Shown piece after piece: positions 30,261 through 39,106 of a stretch of 48,971 bases of DNA. The notes below the pieces were generated by a model. It had not been told where the DNA came from. It made no database searches and saw nothing but the letters and a program-made list of their open reading frames with translations. Numbering within the stretch: position 1 is the stretch's first letter; each line of letters begins with the position of its first letter. This DNA is from DAOTXN01 sp034435435 (GTDB lineage Bacteria; Chloroflexota; Anaerolineae; S140-20), in assembly GCA_034435435.1 (NCBI GenBank), contig DAOTXN010000091.1, positions 1 to 48,971 of the forward strand, in the 5' to 3' direction. A program made the translations under genes and the position numbers.

Positions 30261-31466
30261 ATGGCTATGCCATCCCGTGGAACCAGCGAAACACATATCC
30301 TGAAACTGGTTTTTCAGAACGAGAGTATCACCCGCGCAGACATCGGCGAGCTTTCGGGATTGAGTCCTGCCAGCGTCGTGCGCATCGTGGCCGGCCTACG
30401 GGATGCTGGGTTCTTGTTAGAGACGCGAAAACCCGGCGAGACGAGCAACCGTGGCCGCCCATCGGACGTTCTGCAGATCGCCCCCGATTGCGGATATGCG
30501 TTGGGCCTGGAATTCGGTCGAGGACATCTGATCGTCAGTGTGGTAGACGCTATTGGAACCCAGGTGCACTGGGGCCAGGAAACTGAAGCGCCGTCCTTTG
30601 CCGCCAATGACGCCACAGCGGATGCTCTTGTTCAGGTCATCAAAAAAACGGCCGACAGATTGAACATCCGTTGGGAAAAGGTCGGCGCAATCGGGCTGGC
30701 CGTTCACGACGTCGTCAGCGCCAAAGGTGAATGGATCACCTGGGAACAGGCCCATCATACGCCCTATAACGTTCAACACTATCTACAACGCGAGATGAAC
30801 CGACCGGTCAGCGTTGAAGACGTGTCGCGTGCATTCGCCGAAGCAGAGCACCGCTACGGTAATGGGCGTGGGGTTGCGGACATGATCTACATGTTCGTCG
30901 GCAGCCAGGGGGTGGGGGCAGGTGTTTTTATCAACAATGTCCTGATGAAAAGCTCGTCGGGCGTGTGCGGCGAGATCGGCCACATTGTCGTCGAAAAAGA
31001 TGGGGCATTGTGCCAATGCGGCAACTATGGCTGCCTCGAAACCGTCGCTACGCACAAAGCCGTCGTCAACCAGTTGCAGGCTCGTCTCGACCAGGGGGTT
31101 ATATCCACGCTCAGTAGAGACGAGGGCATCACCTTTGCCAAAATCTGCCAGGCCGCTCAAGAAGGAGATAAAGAAGCCTACATTGTTCTGCGCCGGTTAG
31201 CCGGGGCGATGGGCAAGGCATTATCCAGTGCGATCAACATCACCGGCGCGACCTTTGTGCTGATTGGCGGCCAACTGAGATTTGCAGGAGACAGTTTTTT
31301 GACCGACCTGATCAGCGAGTTGCGCCAGAACGTCATGCCGGCCCTCGCGCAACATATCAGCGTCAATTATGCGGCGCTTGCAGAATACGCCGGCGCTTTG
31401 GGCGTAGCCGCGCAGGCTTTGGAGACTGCATGGGCGAGCGGCGAGTTCCTCAATTCGCCATCGTGA
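30261..31466 (+). CDS. ROK-family transcriptional regulator (NagC/XylR type)
   Basis: A 401-aa protein. The N-terminal winged helix (about 10-70; ITRADIGELSGLSPASVVRIVAGLRDAG) is followed by a ROK sugar-kinase-like domain (75-390). The sugar-contacting CGEIGHIVVEKDG and zinc motif CQCGNYGCLE are intact. Kinase-type ATP motifs are weak, as expected for a regulator. Such proteins repress sugar-uptake operons and release DNA on binding the sugar or its phosphate. It is the first gene of the plus-strand cluster, ahead of a sugar ABC importer, so it is the likely local regulator. Confidence 0.92.
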   Translation: MAMPSRGTSETHILKLVFQNESITRADIGELSGLSPASVVRIVAGLRDAGFLLETRKPGETSNRGRPSDVLQIAPDCGYALGLEFGRGHLIVSVVDAIGTQVHWGQETEAPSFAANDATADALVQVIKKTADRLNIRWEKVGAIGLAVHDVVSAKGEWITWEQAHHTPYNVQHYLQREMNRPVSVEDVSRAFAEAEHRYGNGRGVADMIYMFVGSQGVGAGVFINNVLMKSSSGVCGEIGHIVVEKDGALCQCGNYGCLETVATHKAVVNQLQARLDQGVISTLSRDEGITFAKICQAAQEGDKEAYIVLRRLAGAMGKALSSAINITGATFVLIGGQLRFAGDSFLTDLISELRQNVMPALAQHISVNYAALAEYAGALGVAAQALETAWASGEFLNSPS

Positions 31467-31814
31467 CCCGAGACGCACCCGATTGTCAAAATAGTTTATA
31501 GCGCCCACCGCAAGCCAGGCCATTCCCACGCTTGCCAGGTCGTACCCTGGCGCCACCCGCACTTTGATATGGCCTCGTTTTGGGCTTGACATGTCCAAAA
31601 ATAGTAGAAAACCAACCATCAATACAAGGAGGGAGGTGCCGAGTGGATCGATGCTAAAGCGGACGACCGCATGCGCCGGGGACGCATACATGAACACGTG
31701 ACTTGAACGGCAAGTCTCTACACTGACGAGACGTCAGACCAGTTGTCCTATAGAAAACGAAAGATGCGACAAGTCTGTTCGTTTTCCACAGAACTTTACG
31801 GAGGAGACAAAACG
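31467..31814. promoter_or_regulatory. 348-bp non-coding region before the sugar-binding protein gene
   Basis: No gene is seen. It contains the inverted repeat TGACG-AGA-CGTCA (31724-31736). A wider one, GAAAACGA (31753-31760) with TCGTTTTC (31779-31786), lies 28 nt before ATG 31815. Either could be an operator for the ROK protein. TTGACA occurs at about 31587 but without a good -10. There is no recognisable terminator behind the ROK gene. Confidence 0.45.
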
Positions 31815-33137
31815 ATGTGCAAGCGAATGATATTCCCGCTGTTCTTGCTCCTGGGCGTCGTATTGCTGGCGGCCTGTGGCAGCGATGCTGAACCTACCCA
31901 AGCGCCGGCAACCGAGCCGCCAGCGACTCAAGCGCCCGTCGAAGAGCCTACCGCAGAAGCAAGCAAGGTAACAGTTTCGCTCTGGATGCACGAGCATCCA
32001 CCACGAGTCGCCGTTGACCAGGCGTTGATCGAGCAGTTTATGCAAGAAAACCCCAACATCACCGTCAAGTATGAGGTCATTCCGGTGGCCGACTTTGACT
32101 TGCGGCTGCGCACGGCGCTGGCTGCCGACGCGGGCCCCGACCTGTTCAACCAGTGGTCCGCTGAAATCGGCCAGTTTTACGCCTCTGACGCACTGGCCCA
32201 GCTCGACCCGGTCGCCGCAGGTTTTGCGGACGAGGCCGCCGTATTCGCCGCCTACGAAAGCGGCGAGCAATTGCTGTCCGGTATCACCTTTGACGGCCAT
32301 CTATACGGTCTGCCGACCGAGCTGAGCATCTATGCCTGCTATGCCAACGATGAGTTGTGGAAAGAGGCCGGCCTGGATCCCCAGGCTGACTTTCCAAGCA
32401 CCTGGGAACAGATGCATAAAGTGGCCGAAAAGCTCACCGTCCGTGATAGCAACGGCGTCGTCACTCAGCGCGGGTTTGACTTTAACTGGACCGCGCCGGT
32501 GTTCATGTGGCTGCAATTTGATCCTATGGTGCGCCAGTTGGGCGGGCTGTTGATCGACGACAGCAACTATAGCGTCGCCATTGACACCCCCGCCGTCGCA
32601 CAGGTGATGGCCTACTGGGCGAGCTGGGCCAACGAATGGGATCTGGGCGGCCCACAGTACACCGGCTCGCGTGACGCCTTCCTGGCCGGGGAATTGGCCA
32701 CCGAGTGCAGCTTTGGCAACTGGGGCATCCCCCAAATGGAAGACGCCGGCATCAGTTGGTCGGTCCACAAGGTCCCGATCTGGGAAGCGGCCGTGAACGA
32801 CAACTATTTGGACATGTACGCCTACTTTTTCATGGTCAACGCCCATTCAGACGCAGATGTGCAAAAGGCGGCCTGGAAACTGGCCAGCTATTTGCTGGCG
32901 CACCCCGGCGAGTATTTTAGCGAGGGAGGGTTGTTCCAGCCGCGCCGCGATTTCGTAGCGTCCGAGACCTTCCAGAAAGACCCGGTTATGCCGTTGTTCT
33001 TTGAGATGATGGCCACCAGCTTTTACCCGCCGCGCATCGTCGGCTGGAATGAAGTCGCCGACGCCCTGGCTCGCGGACGCGACCGCGTCGTGATCGGCGG
33101 TGAAAAAATTGCGGATGTGTTACCTGATACCCAGTAA
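31815..33137 (+). CDS. ABC transporter sugar-binding lipoprotein (family 1)
   Basis: A 440-aa protein. The lipoprotein signal ends VVLLAAC (Cys21); a Pro/Thr/Glu stalk (25-55) and an SBP_bac_1 (maltose-type) domain follow: VTVSLWMHEHPP, FMQENPNITVKYEVIP, TALAADAGPDLFNQW, YGLPTELSIYACYANDELWKEAGL. It delivers a carbohydrate to the two permeases encoded next. ATG 31815 follows GGAGGAG; an upstream frame start at 31743 lacks a ribosome site. No ATPase gene accompanies it, so a shared MsmK-like ATPase elsewhere is likely. Confidence 0.93.
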   Translation: MCKRMIFPLFLLLGVVLLAACGSDAEPTQAPATEPPATQAPVEEPTAEASKVTVSLWMHEHPPRVAVDQALIEQFMQENPNITVKYEVIPVADFDLRLRTALAADAGPDLFNQWSAEIGQFYASDALAQLDPVAAGFADEAAVFAAYESGEQLLSGITFDGHLYGLPTELSIYACYANDELWKEAGLDPQADFPSTWEQMHKVAEKLTVRDSNGVVTQRGFDFNWTAPVFMWLQFDPMVRQLGGLLIDDSNYSVAIDTPAVAQVMAYWASWANEWDLGGPQYTGSRDAFLAGELATECSFGNWGIPQMEDAGISWSVHKVPIWEAAVNDNYLDMYAYFFMVNAHSDADVQKAAWKLASYLLAHPGEYFSEGGLFQPRRDFVASETFQKDPVMPLFFEMMATSFYPPRIVGWNEVADALARGRDRVVIGGEKIADVLPDTQ

Positions 33138-33200
33138 CAAGTCATTCAAACTCTGGAGCGCGCCCGCGCCGATCTAGAGTAGCGCTTCTGACCTGTACAC

Positions 33201-33233
33201 ACCGGGTGGGCTGTCCAGCACAGCCCACCCGGT
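33201..33233 (+). other. strong hairpin between binding protein and permease genes
   Basis: A perfect 14-bp inverted repeat, ACCGGGTGGGCTGT and ACAGCCCACCCGGT, with a 5-nt loop (CCAGC). No U-run follows, so it is not a classic terminator. Such hairpins behind binding-protein genes stabilise the upstream mRNA and lower permease expression. Confidence 0.75.
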
Positions 33234-33282
33234 CTGATCCTGACATCACCGCATCTTGCCGATAGAACAAAGGCCGATCACC

Positions 33283-34197
33283 ATGAACGCCAGATTTTCC
33301 GTCTCACAAAAGGTCTCTTTGTACTCACGCCGGCAGATGTGGGGATTTGTTTTTGTCCTACCGTGTGTGCTTTTTTTTGCCGTCTTTATGCTCTACCCTA
33401 TGTTGAGTGGAATGTACCTGAGTCTGACCAAGTTCACCCTGCTTAACCCGCCCCGATTCTGCGGCCTGGAAAACTATCAGAACCTGCTGAACGACCGCCT
33501 GTTTATCAAATCTGTTGGGGTCACCCTACGCTATGTGCTGGGCAGCACGATTCCGGTCTGGGGTCTGTCCCTGTTGGCGGCCTTGCTGTTCTTTCAAAAG
33601 TTCCCCGGGCGCGAGATTTTCAAAACTCTGTTCTTTTTGCCCGTGCTCCCCTCACTGACCGTCGTCTCGATTGTGTGGCTGGTACTTTTGAACCCAACCG
33701 GATTGCTGACCAATCTGCTCCACCCGCTCACCGGTCAAGGCCAGATCCGCTGGCTCAGTGACGTGCATCTCACACCGATAATGATGATCGTGGTGAACAA
33801 CTGGAGCACCATCCCGTTCTATATGCTGATCTGGCTGGCCGGGCTGAACGGCATTCCCACCGAGCTGCGTGAGGCGGCGCTGGTTGACGGCGCGAGCCGG
33901 GTGACGTCGTTCCTGCGGGTAGAGCTTCCGCTGCTGCGCCCGACAGCCGTGCTGATTGCGGCAGTGTCCTCCATCACGGCCTTTCAGGGCTTTAATCTGC
34001 AGTACGTGCTGGCGCCTAACCACGGCGGACCGGTCGATTCGAACACGACACTGGGCATTGTGATCTGGAAGTATGGTTTCCAGTACTATCGCATGGGCGA
34101 CGCCGCAGCGGTTTCGGTCATCTTGTTTCTCGTCATTCTGATAATCACGATGGTGCAACTGAGGCTGGGGCGCAGTGAAGATTACACGCTGACGTAG
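33283..34197 (+). CDS. sugar ABC transporter permease (MalF/UgpA type)
   Basis: A 304-aa protein with six membrane segments (the first about 20-42, FVFVLPCVLFFAVFMLYPML). The cytoplasmic EAA loop ELREAALVDGASRVTSFLRVELPLLRP contacts the ATPase. It pairs with the next gene as the translocation pore. ATG 33283 is preferred over an upstream TTG at 33256. Nine bases separate its stop from the next start. Confidence 0.93.
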   Translation: MNARFSVSQKVSLYSRRQMWGFVFVLPCVLFFAVFMLYPMLSGMYLSLTKFTLLNPPRFCGLENYQNLLNDRLFIKSVGVTLRYVLGSTIPVWGLSLLAALLFFQKFPGREIFKTLFFLPVLPSLTVVSIVWLVLLNPTGLLTNLLHPLTGQGQIRWLSDVHLTPIMMIVVNNWSTIPFYMLIWLAGLNGIPTELREAALVDGASRVTSFLRVELPLLRPTAVLIAAVSSITAFQGFNLQYVLAPNHGGPVDSNTTLGIVIWKYGFQYYRMGDAAAVSVILFLVILIITMVQLRLGRSEDYTLT

Positions 34198-34206
34198 GTT
34201 ACGTGT

Positions 34207-35049
34207 ATGACGATTTCACAAAAACACAAGTTAGACAAGATACTCTTGGTCCTACTGGCGCTCGCGGTCGCCGTCACTTTTTGTTTTCCCGTCCTTTTTA
34301 TGATCTTGTCCAGCTTTAAGGCGGAAACTGAGATCTTTGCCACGCCGGTGCGGGTGCTCCCGCGCGACTTTCAAGGCATTGGCAACTATCAGCGCGCGTT
34401 TGAGATCGCGCCGGTCGAACGCTTTTTCTTCAACAGCGTGTTTATGGCGGTCGTGGACGTGATCTTTACCGTGTTTTTTTCGGCGCTGGCTGGATACGGC
34501 TTCGCCAAGTTTGACTTTCCTGGCCGGAAGCTACTGTTCTACTTTATCCTCAGCACTATGATGATCCCGTTTCAGATCTTGCTGATACCGTTGTTCGTCG
34601 AGATAAAATCCTTTGGGTGGGATAACAGCTATGCAGGGCTGATCATCCCCGGTATACTCAATCCGTTTGGTGTATTTATGATGCGCCAGTTCTGCCTGAG
34701 CCTGCCGGATGAGCTTCTGGATGCGGCCCGCATCGACGGGGCGAGCGAGTTTGGCATCTTTAGGCGAATTGTCTTTCCGATGCTCAGGCCGGCCTCTGCC
34801 AGCCTGGCCATCATTATCTTTTTGTGGAGCTGGAACAACTTTTTGTGGCCGTTGGTCGTCGTTCAAAGCCCAGAATACACCACCTTGCCGGTAGGGCTGA
34901 CCATGTTCGCGCAGGCTTTTCAGCGCCAGCCTATGTGGGCAGCGGCCATGGCCGTTTCTACCCTGGCTACATTGCCCGTCGCCCTGCTGTTTGTCTTTTT
35001 CCAGCGCTACTTTGTCGAAGGTATGCTGCTTTCTGGACTGAAAGGATAA
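34207..35049 (+). CDS. sugar ABC transporter permease (MalG/UgpE type)
   Basis: A 280-aa protein with six membrane segments and EAA loop ELLDAARIDGASEFGIFRRIVFPMLRP. It ends SGLKG, the usual C-terminus of MalG-type subunits. The bases encoding its last four residues and stop (GGACTGAAAGGATAA) are repeated exactly 93 bp further on, flanking a hairpin element. Confidence 0.94.
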   Translation: MTISQKHKLDKILLVLLALAVAVTFCFPVLFMILSSFKAETEIFATPVRVLPRDFQGIGNYQRAFEIAPVERFFFNSVFMAVVDVIFTVFFSALAGYGFAKFDFPGRKLLFYFILSTMMIPFQILLIPLFVEIKSFGWDNSYAGLIIPGILNPFGVFMMRQFCLSLPDELLDAARIDGASEFGIFRRIVFPMLRPASASLAIIIFLWSWNNFLWPLVVVQSPEYTTLPVGLTMFAQAFQRQPMWAAAMAVSTLATLPVALLFVFFQRYFVEGMLLSGLKG

Positions 35050-35145
35050 ATTCAGTAGATCACGATTTGCTCCCGCTGGATTACCAAATCCAGCGGAAAG
35101 TGGCGGATTTGGCAATCCGCCACGAGCGGACTGAAAGGATAAATT
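35035..35145 (+). repeat. REP-like double hairpin flanked by an 18-bp direct repeat
   Basis: An 18-bp direct repeat (GGACTGAAAGGATAAATT at 35035-35052 and 35128-35145) encloses two hairpins: 10-bp arms CCGCTGGATT/AATCCAGCGG (35073-35096) and GTGGCGGATT/AATCCGCCAC (35100-35123). The second hairpin shares GGCGGATTTGGCAATCCGCC exactly with 37672-37691. The right repeat copy now provides the AAAGG ribosome-site bases of the next gene. Confidence 0.85.
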
Positions 35146-35150
35146 ACATT

Positions 35151-36305
35151 ATGATCGATACCATCAACGTCGGCGTCATCGGTGTGGGCTTTATCGGCCC
35201 CTGTCACATTGATGCACTGCGTAGACTGGGCTACGTGAACGTCGTCGCACTGGCAGACCCGGCTGCGCCGGAAGAAAAAGCCCGCCAGCTTTATATTCCC
35301 CGCGGCGCGGCCAATTACCTCGACCTGATGGCAGACGATTCCATTCAGGTCATTCACAACTGCACGCCCAATTATCTTCACTTTCAAGTCAGCAAGGCGG
35401 CCCTGGAAGCGGGAAAACACGTCATCAGCGAAAAGCCGGTGGCCATGACGGCGGCCGAAGCGGGCGAGCTGACCCGGCTGGCCGAAGAAAACGGCCTCGT
35501 GAATGCGGTATGCTTTAACTATCGCTACTTTCCTCTGCCGCAACACATGCGCGCGATGGTCAGGACGGGCGAGATGGGCCAGATCTGGCTCGTACATGGC
35601 CGCTATCTTCAAGACTGGCTGTTCTACGACACAGATTACAACTGGCGTCTGTTGCCGGAATACAGCGGCGCATCGCGGGCCGTGGCAGATATTGGCTCGC
35701 ACTGGCTTGACCTGGCTCAACACGTGACAGGTAGCCAGGTCAGGCGCGTATTCGCAGATCTGGCCACTATACATCCAATCCGCAAACGGCCGGTGGGTGA
35801 AGTCGAAACGTTCGCCAGCCAGTCAGAAATGCCGACCCAGTCAATTGAGATCGAGACCGAGGACTATGCTTCGATTCTGCTGCATTTCGACAACGGCGCA
35901 ATGGGCGTGTGCACCGTTTCCCAGGTCAGCGCGGGGCACAAGTGCAACCTGGCTCTCGAAATCAACGGCTCCAAACAGTCGGCGGCATGGAACCAGGAAA
36001 GGCCGAACGAGCTGTGGCTGGGCTACCGTGACAGAGCTAACCAGGTGATGCTGCGTGATCCGGCGCTGATGCTCCCAGAAGCGCGCCCCTATACGTCGTT
36101 GCCCGGCGGGCACGGCGAGGCCTGGATGGACGGCCTGTATCATCTCATGCGCAATATCTACTCGTTCATCCAGGCGGGGCATCATCCGCGCACCGCCCAA
36201 GCGGAATTCCCGACCTTCCGCAGCGGTTGGCAGATCAACGCCATCGTTGAGGCCATACTCACCAGCCACCGAGAAGAGCGTTGGGTAGACGTTCCCGTGA
36301 TTTGA
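35151..36305 (+). CDS. Gfo/Idh/MocA family NAD(P)-dependent sugar/cyclitol dehydrogenase
   Basis: A 384-aa protein. The N-terminal Rossmann domain has NVGVIGVGFIGPCHIDALR, followed by the EKP motif (VISEKPVAMT) that supplies the active-site Lys. The C-terminal substrate domain (130-360) includes GASRAVADIGSHWLDLAQHVTG with the conserved Asp and His. Family members oxidise sugars, inositols or amino sugars. It lies between the sugar permeases and the aminotransferase, so oxidation to a keto-sugar followed by (de)amination is a natural reading. ATG 35151 is the only good start after the hairpin element. Confidence 0.9.
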   Translation: MIDTINVGVIGVGFIGPCHIDALRRLGYVNVVALADPAAPEEKARQLYIPRGAANYLDLMADDSIQVIHNCTPNYLHFQVSKAALEAGKHVISEKPVAMTAAEAGELTRLAEENGLVNAVCFNYRYFPLPQHMRAMVRTGEMGQIWLVHGRYLQDWLFYDTDYNWRLLPEYSGASRAVADIGSHWLDLAQHVTGSQVRRVFADLATIHPIRKRPVGEVETFASQSEMPTQSIEIETEDYASILLHFDNGAMGVCTVSQVSAGHKCNLALEINGSKQSAAWNQERPNELWLGYRDRANQVMLRDPALMLPEARPYTSLPGGHGEAWMDGLYHLMRNIYSFIQAGHHPRTAQAEFPTFRSGWQINAIVEAILTSHREERWVDVPVI

Positions 36306-36335
36306 CCGATTTTAACACCGAGAGGACCATAACCC

Positions 36336-37613
36336 ATGTCAAGCCACTCCTTACTTCCCTACGAATGGCCGGGTAGCTACTTTATCGGCGAAGAAGAAAT
36401 CGAGGCGGTCAACAGCGTCTTGTTGGCCAAAAGTCCGTTTCGTTTCTACGGCCACGACCTGCAAAGGTGCGCCGAAAGACTCGAAGCGGCCTACTGCGCC
36501 CGCACAAGACGAGCGTATGCGCTGGGCGTCAACAGCGGCACAGCGGCATTGTCCATTGCGTTGAGTGCAATGGATGTGGGGCCTGGAGATCAAGTTCTGC
36601 TGCCGGGATACCTGTGGGTCTCTTGTATTGCGGCCGTGGTGCGCGCGGGCGCCATCCCGCGCCTGGTCGAAATCGACGACACATTTTGTATGGACCCGGC
36701 AGATCTTGAGCGCAAGATTACCCCCCATTCAAAGGTCGTGCTGGCCGTGCACATGAGTGGGGCCAGCGGGGATATTGAGCAAATTGTCCAGGTGGCGCGG
36801 ACCCACCACTTGCTGGTGCTGGAAGACGTGGCCCAGGCCAATGGCGGCGCATTCCGTGGGCGTCCACTGGGCAGTTTTGGCGATGCGGCCATCTTTAGCT
36901 TCCAGCTCAACAAAAACATCACCGCCGGGGAAGGCGGTATGCTCGTCTGTGACGACAAGACGTTGTACGACCGGGCGGTCGCCCTCCATGACTTGGGGTA
37001 TCCAAGGGATGAGAAAGGGCGGCTGGTGACCGCTGATCCTGATCGGCAGTTCTGGGGGCAGGGCAGTCGTATGAGTGAATTGACCGCTGCGGTGTTGCTC
37101 GTCCAGGAAACCCGGCTGGATGCGATCACGGCAAAAATGCGCGAGCGCAACCATTATCTGTACAAGGGTCTGGACGGCGTCGCAGGGTTGCGACCGCGCC
37201 GGGTGATTGATCCGACGGGCGACAGCGGCGTCTTTGTGTTGCTCATCTGGCCAGACGCCGAAACCTGCGCCAGGATGGTTGCGGCGACGCGTGAAGCCGG
37301 TGTACGCCCAGGGCCAGATGGGTTGAACAACATCACGCTGCAGGAATGGGGTCTACACCTGTACTACAACAATACCAGCCTGGTCAACAAGCGCGGCGTG
37401 AACTCTTCGGGATTCCCATGGAGTGCGCCGGCTAACGCATTTGCTACGGGGTATGCTTATGACAAAGGTTCACTGCCGGCAACCGACGCTCTTTTTGCGC
37501 GTTCGAGCTTGCTGGGCATCCCGCCGGTTATGCGGCGTGAGACTTGCGATCAGATCATTCAAATCTTCCGCGAGTGCGCCGCCAGCCTGGGCTTTAGTCA
37601 TACTGAGGAATGA
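36336..37613 (+). CDS. DegT/DnrJ/EryC1/StrS-family sugar aminotransferase
   Basis: A 425-aa PLP enzyme. LGVNSGTAALSIALSAMDVGPGDQVLLPGYLWVSC is the family start, LEDVAQANGG holds the PLP-nitrogen Asp (D164), and FSFQLNKNITAGEGG holds the Schiff-base Lys (K193). These enzymes interconvert keto- and amino-sugars or cyclitols. Many serve biosynthesis; next to an importer and dehydrogenase it may instead deaminate an imported amino sugar. It starts 30 nt after the dehydrogenase gene. Confidence 0.9.
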   Translation: MSSHSLLPYEWPGSYFIGEEEIEAVNSVLLAKSPFRFYGHDLQRCAERLEAAYCARTRRAYALGVNSGTAALSIALSAMDVGPGDQVLLPGYLWVSCIAAVVRAGAIPRLVEIDDTFCMDPADLERKITPHSKVVLAVHMSGASGDIEQIVQVARTHHLLVLEDVAQANGGAFRGRPLGSFGDAAIFSFQLNKNITAGEGGMLVCDDKTLYDRAVALHDLGYPRDEKGRLVTADPDRQFWGQGSRMSELTAAVLLVQETRLDAITAKMRERNHYLYKGLDGVAGLRPRRVIDPTGDSGVFVLLIWPDAETCARMVAATREAGVRPGPDGLNNITLQEWGLHLYYNNTSLVNKRGVNSSGFPWSAPANAFATGYAYDKGSLPATDALFARSSLLGIPPVMRRETCDQIIQIFRECAASLGFSHTEE

Positions 37614-37615
37614 GA

Positions 37616-37718
37616 ATTAAATAACTTGCTCATTTCGCTCGGCATGGATTGCCAAATCCAGGCCATAAACCGGCGGATTTGGCAATCCGCCGGGAGCAAT
37701 GGGAGAAAGTTATTTAAT
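37616..37718 (+). repeat. nested REP-like palindromes after the aminotransferase gene
   Basis: Outer 12-bp inverted repeat ATTAAATAACTT (37616-37627) and AAGTTATTTAAT (37707-37718). Inside are TGGATT-GCCA-AATCCA (37645-37660) and CCGGCGGATT-TGGC-AATCCGCCGG (37670-37693). The core is identical to that at 35101-35122. The whole region could extrude as one branched structure. Confidence 0.85.
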
Positions 37719-37740
37719 CCACGATCCTGAGGTGTAAGGG

Positions 37741-39039
37741 ATGTTGAAAGCCGGTGTAAAACAGGTCTGCATTACCCCACCCATCGGCGTGGAATTGGCG
37801 GGTTACGGGCCGCGCCTGGCGCGCATCTCGACCGACGTTCACGACGACTTGATGGCGCAAGCGTTGGTCCTCGACGATGGTCAGACCCGTATCGCGCTGA
37901 TCACCGCCGACCTGATTAGCATCTCGAGGGAGTGCGCGGAGCGGGTGCGCCAGGACGTACACGCGCGAACAGGCATCCCTCCTACGCACGTGATGGTGTC
38001 CTGTTCACACGTCCACACTGCACCCACGACGGCGATATTCCGTGAATGGGGCGAGATGGATCGGCCCTACGTGGAGATGGCGGCCCGCTATCTGTCTGGC
38101 GCAGTCGTGGCCGCAAAAACTAAACTACGCCCGGTTAACATCGCCGTCGCCCGGAGCGCACACACGGCCCTGGCATGGAACCGCGCTGGCCAGGACGTGG
38201 TCGATCCGACGGTTGAAATGGTCAGGATTGACGCAGTTGAAGGACATACGCTGGCCATACTGGTGCACTATGCCTGCCACCCGGTCATTCCTGGCCCCAG
38301 CCCGGTCATCAGTGCAGACTATCCCGGCGCGCTGCGGCGCTATCTGGGCCAAAAATGCCCCAAAAGTGTAGTGATGTTCGCCAACGGCGCCTGCGGCGAC
38401 GTTGACCCTGTCACCAACCGCCAGGTGTGGGGGCAAGGCACGTATCAAGACATCGAACAGGCCGGGGCCGCGCTCGGCGCCGACGCATGGGAGGCATTCT
38501 GCCAGGCGCAATGGATCGAGGCGGCCGAGATTCAAGTCAGAAATGGCTCAGCGACTCTGGATTACCACATTCCAACGCTGGAGACGATTCAGGCGTATAT
38601 GATTCACTATGCAGCCAAAGCTGCTGAGCGCGGATTACAGGATGAGAAATTCGAGGCCGTGACCTCGGAGGAGAATATCCCGAATTTCTGGCTGCGTTAT
38701 TATATGGACATGCGCGAGCGGCTGCTGGCGCAGAGACTGCCCGACAGTGAAAACGTCGAGCTGCAAATCTTTATCATTGGCGATGAATTGGCCTGGCTTG
38801 GCATTCCGGCCGAGATCTATACCGAACAGGGGGCGGCCATCCGGGCCGACTCGCCCTACGCGCACACCCTGCCCATCTGTTACACAAACGACCTGGTGGG
38901 TTATCTCCCGCCGGCGCGGGCCTTTGAGGAGGGGAGCTATGTCGGCGCGTTATCCGCAGCCGTCTACGACCGGCCGCCATTCCAGCCAGACGCTGCCAGC
39001 CGATTCATGGCCGCCATCTCAAAGCTGTTGGCAGAATAA
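37741..39039 (+). CDS. neutral/alkaline ceramidase-family (N-acyl amidase-like) protein
   Basis: A 432-aa protein matching the N-terminal catalytic domain of neutral ceramidases: GVKQVCITPPIGVELAGYG, CSHVHTAPTT, HYACHPVIPGP and ANGACGDVDPV supply the His and Gly/Asp residues around the zinc site. Length is close to the catalytic domain alone; the C-terminal immunoglobulin-like domain is absent. No signal peptide is present, whereas most ceramidases are secreted, so it probably acts on a cytoplasmic amide, perhaps an N-acyl amino sugar. The AGGTG ribosome site lies close to ATG 37741. Last gene of the plus-strand cluster. Confidence 0.85.
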   Translation: MLKAGVKQVCITPPIGVELAGYGPRLARISTDVHDDLMAQALVLDDGQTRIALITADLISISRECAERVRQDVHARTGIPPTHVMVSCSHVHTAPTTAIFREWGEMDRPYVEMAARYLSGAVVAAKTKLRPVNIAVARSAHTALAWNRAGQDVVDPTVEMVRIDAVEGHTLAILVHYACHPVIPGPSPVISADYPGALRRYLGQKCPKSVVMFANGACGDVDPVTNRQVWGQGTYQDIEQAGAALGADAWEAFCQAQWIEAAEIQVRNGSATLDYHIPTLETIQAYMIHYAAKAAERGLQDEKFEAVTSEENIPNFWLRYYMDMRERLLAQRLPDSENVELQIFIIGDELAWLGIPAEIYTEQGAAIRADSPYAHTLPICYTNDLVGYLPPARAFEEGSYVGALSAAVYDRPPFQPDAASRFMAAISKLLAE

Positions 39040-39106
39040 TAGCCAGGCTGGGCGGGTGTTACAGGCAAAAGCAAACCGGTGGGTTCCCCGTACCTGATGC
39101 AGCAGG

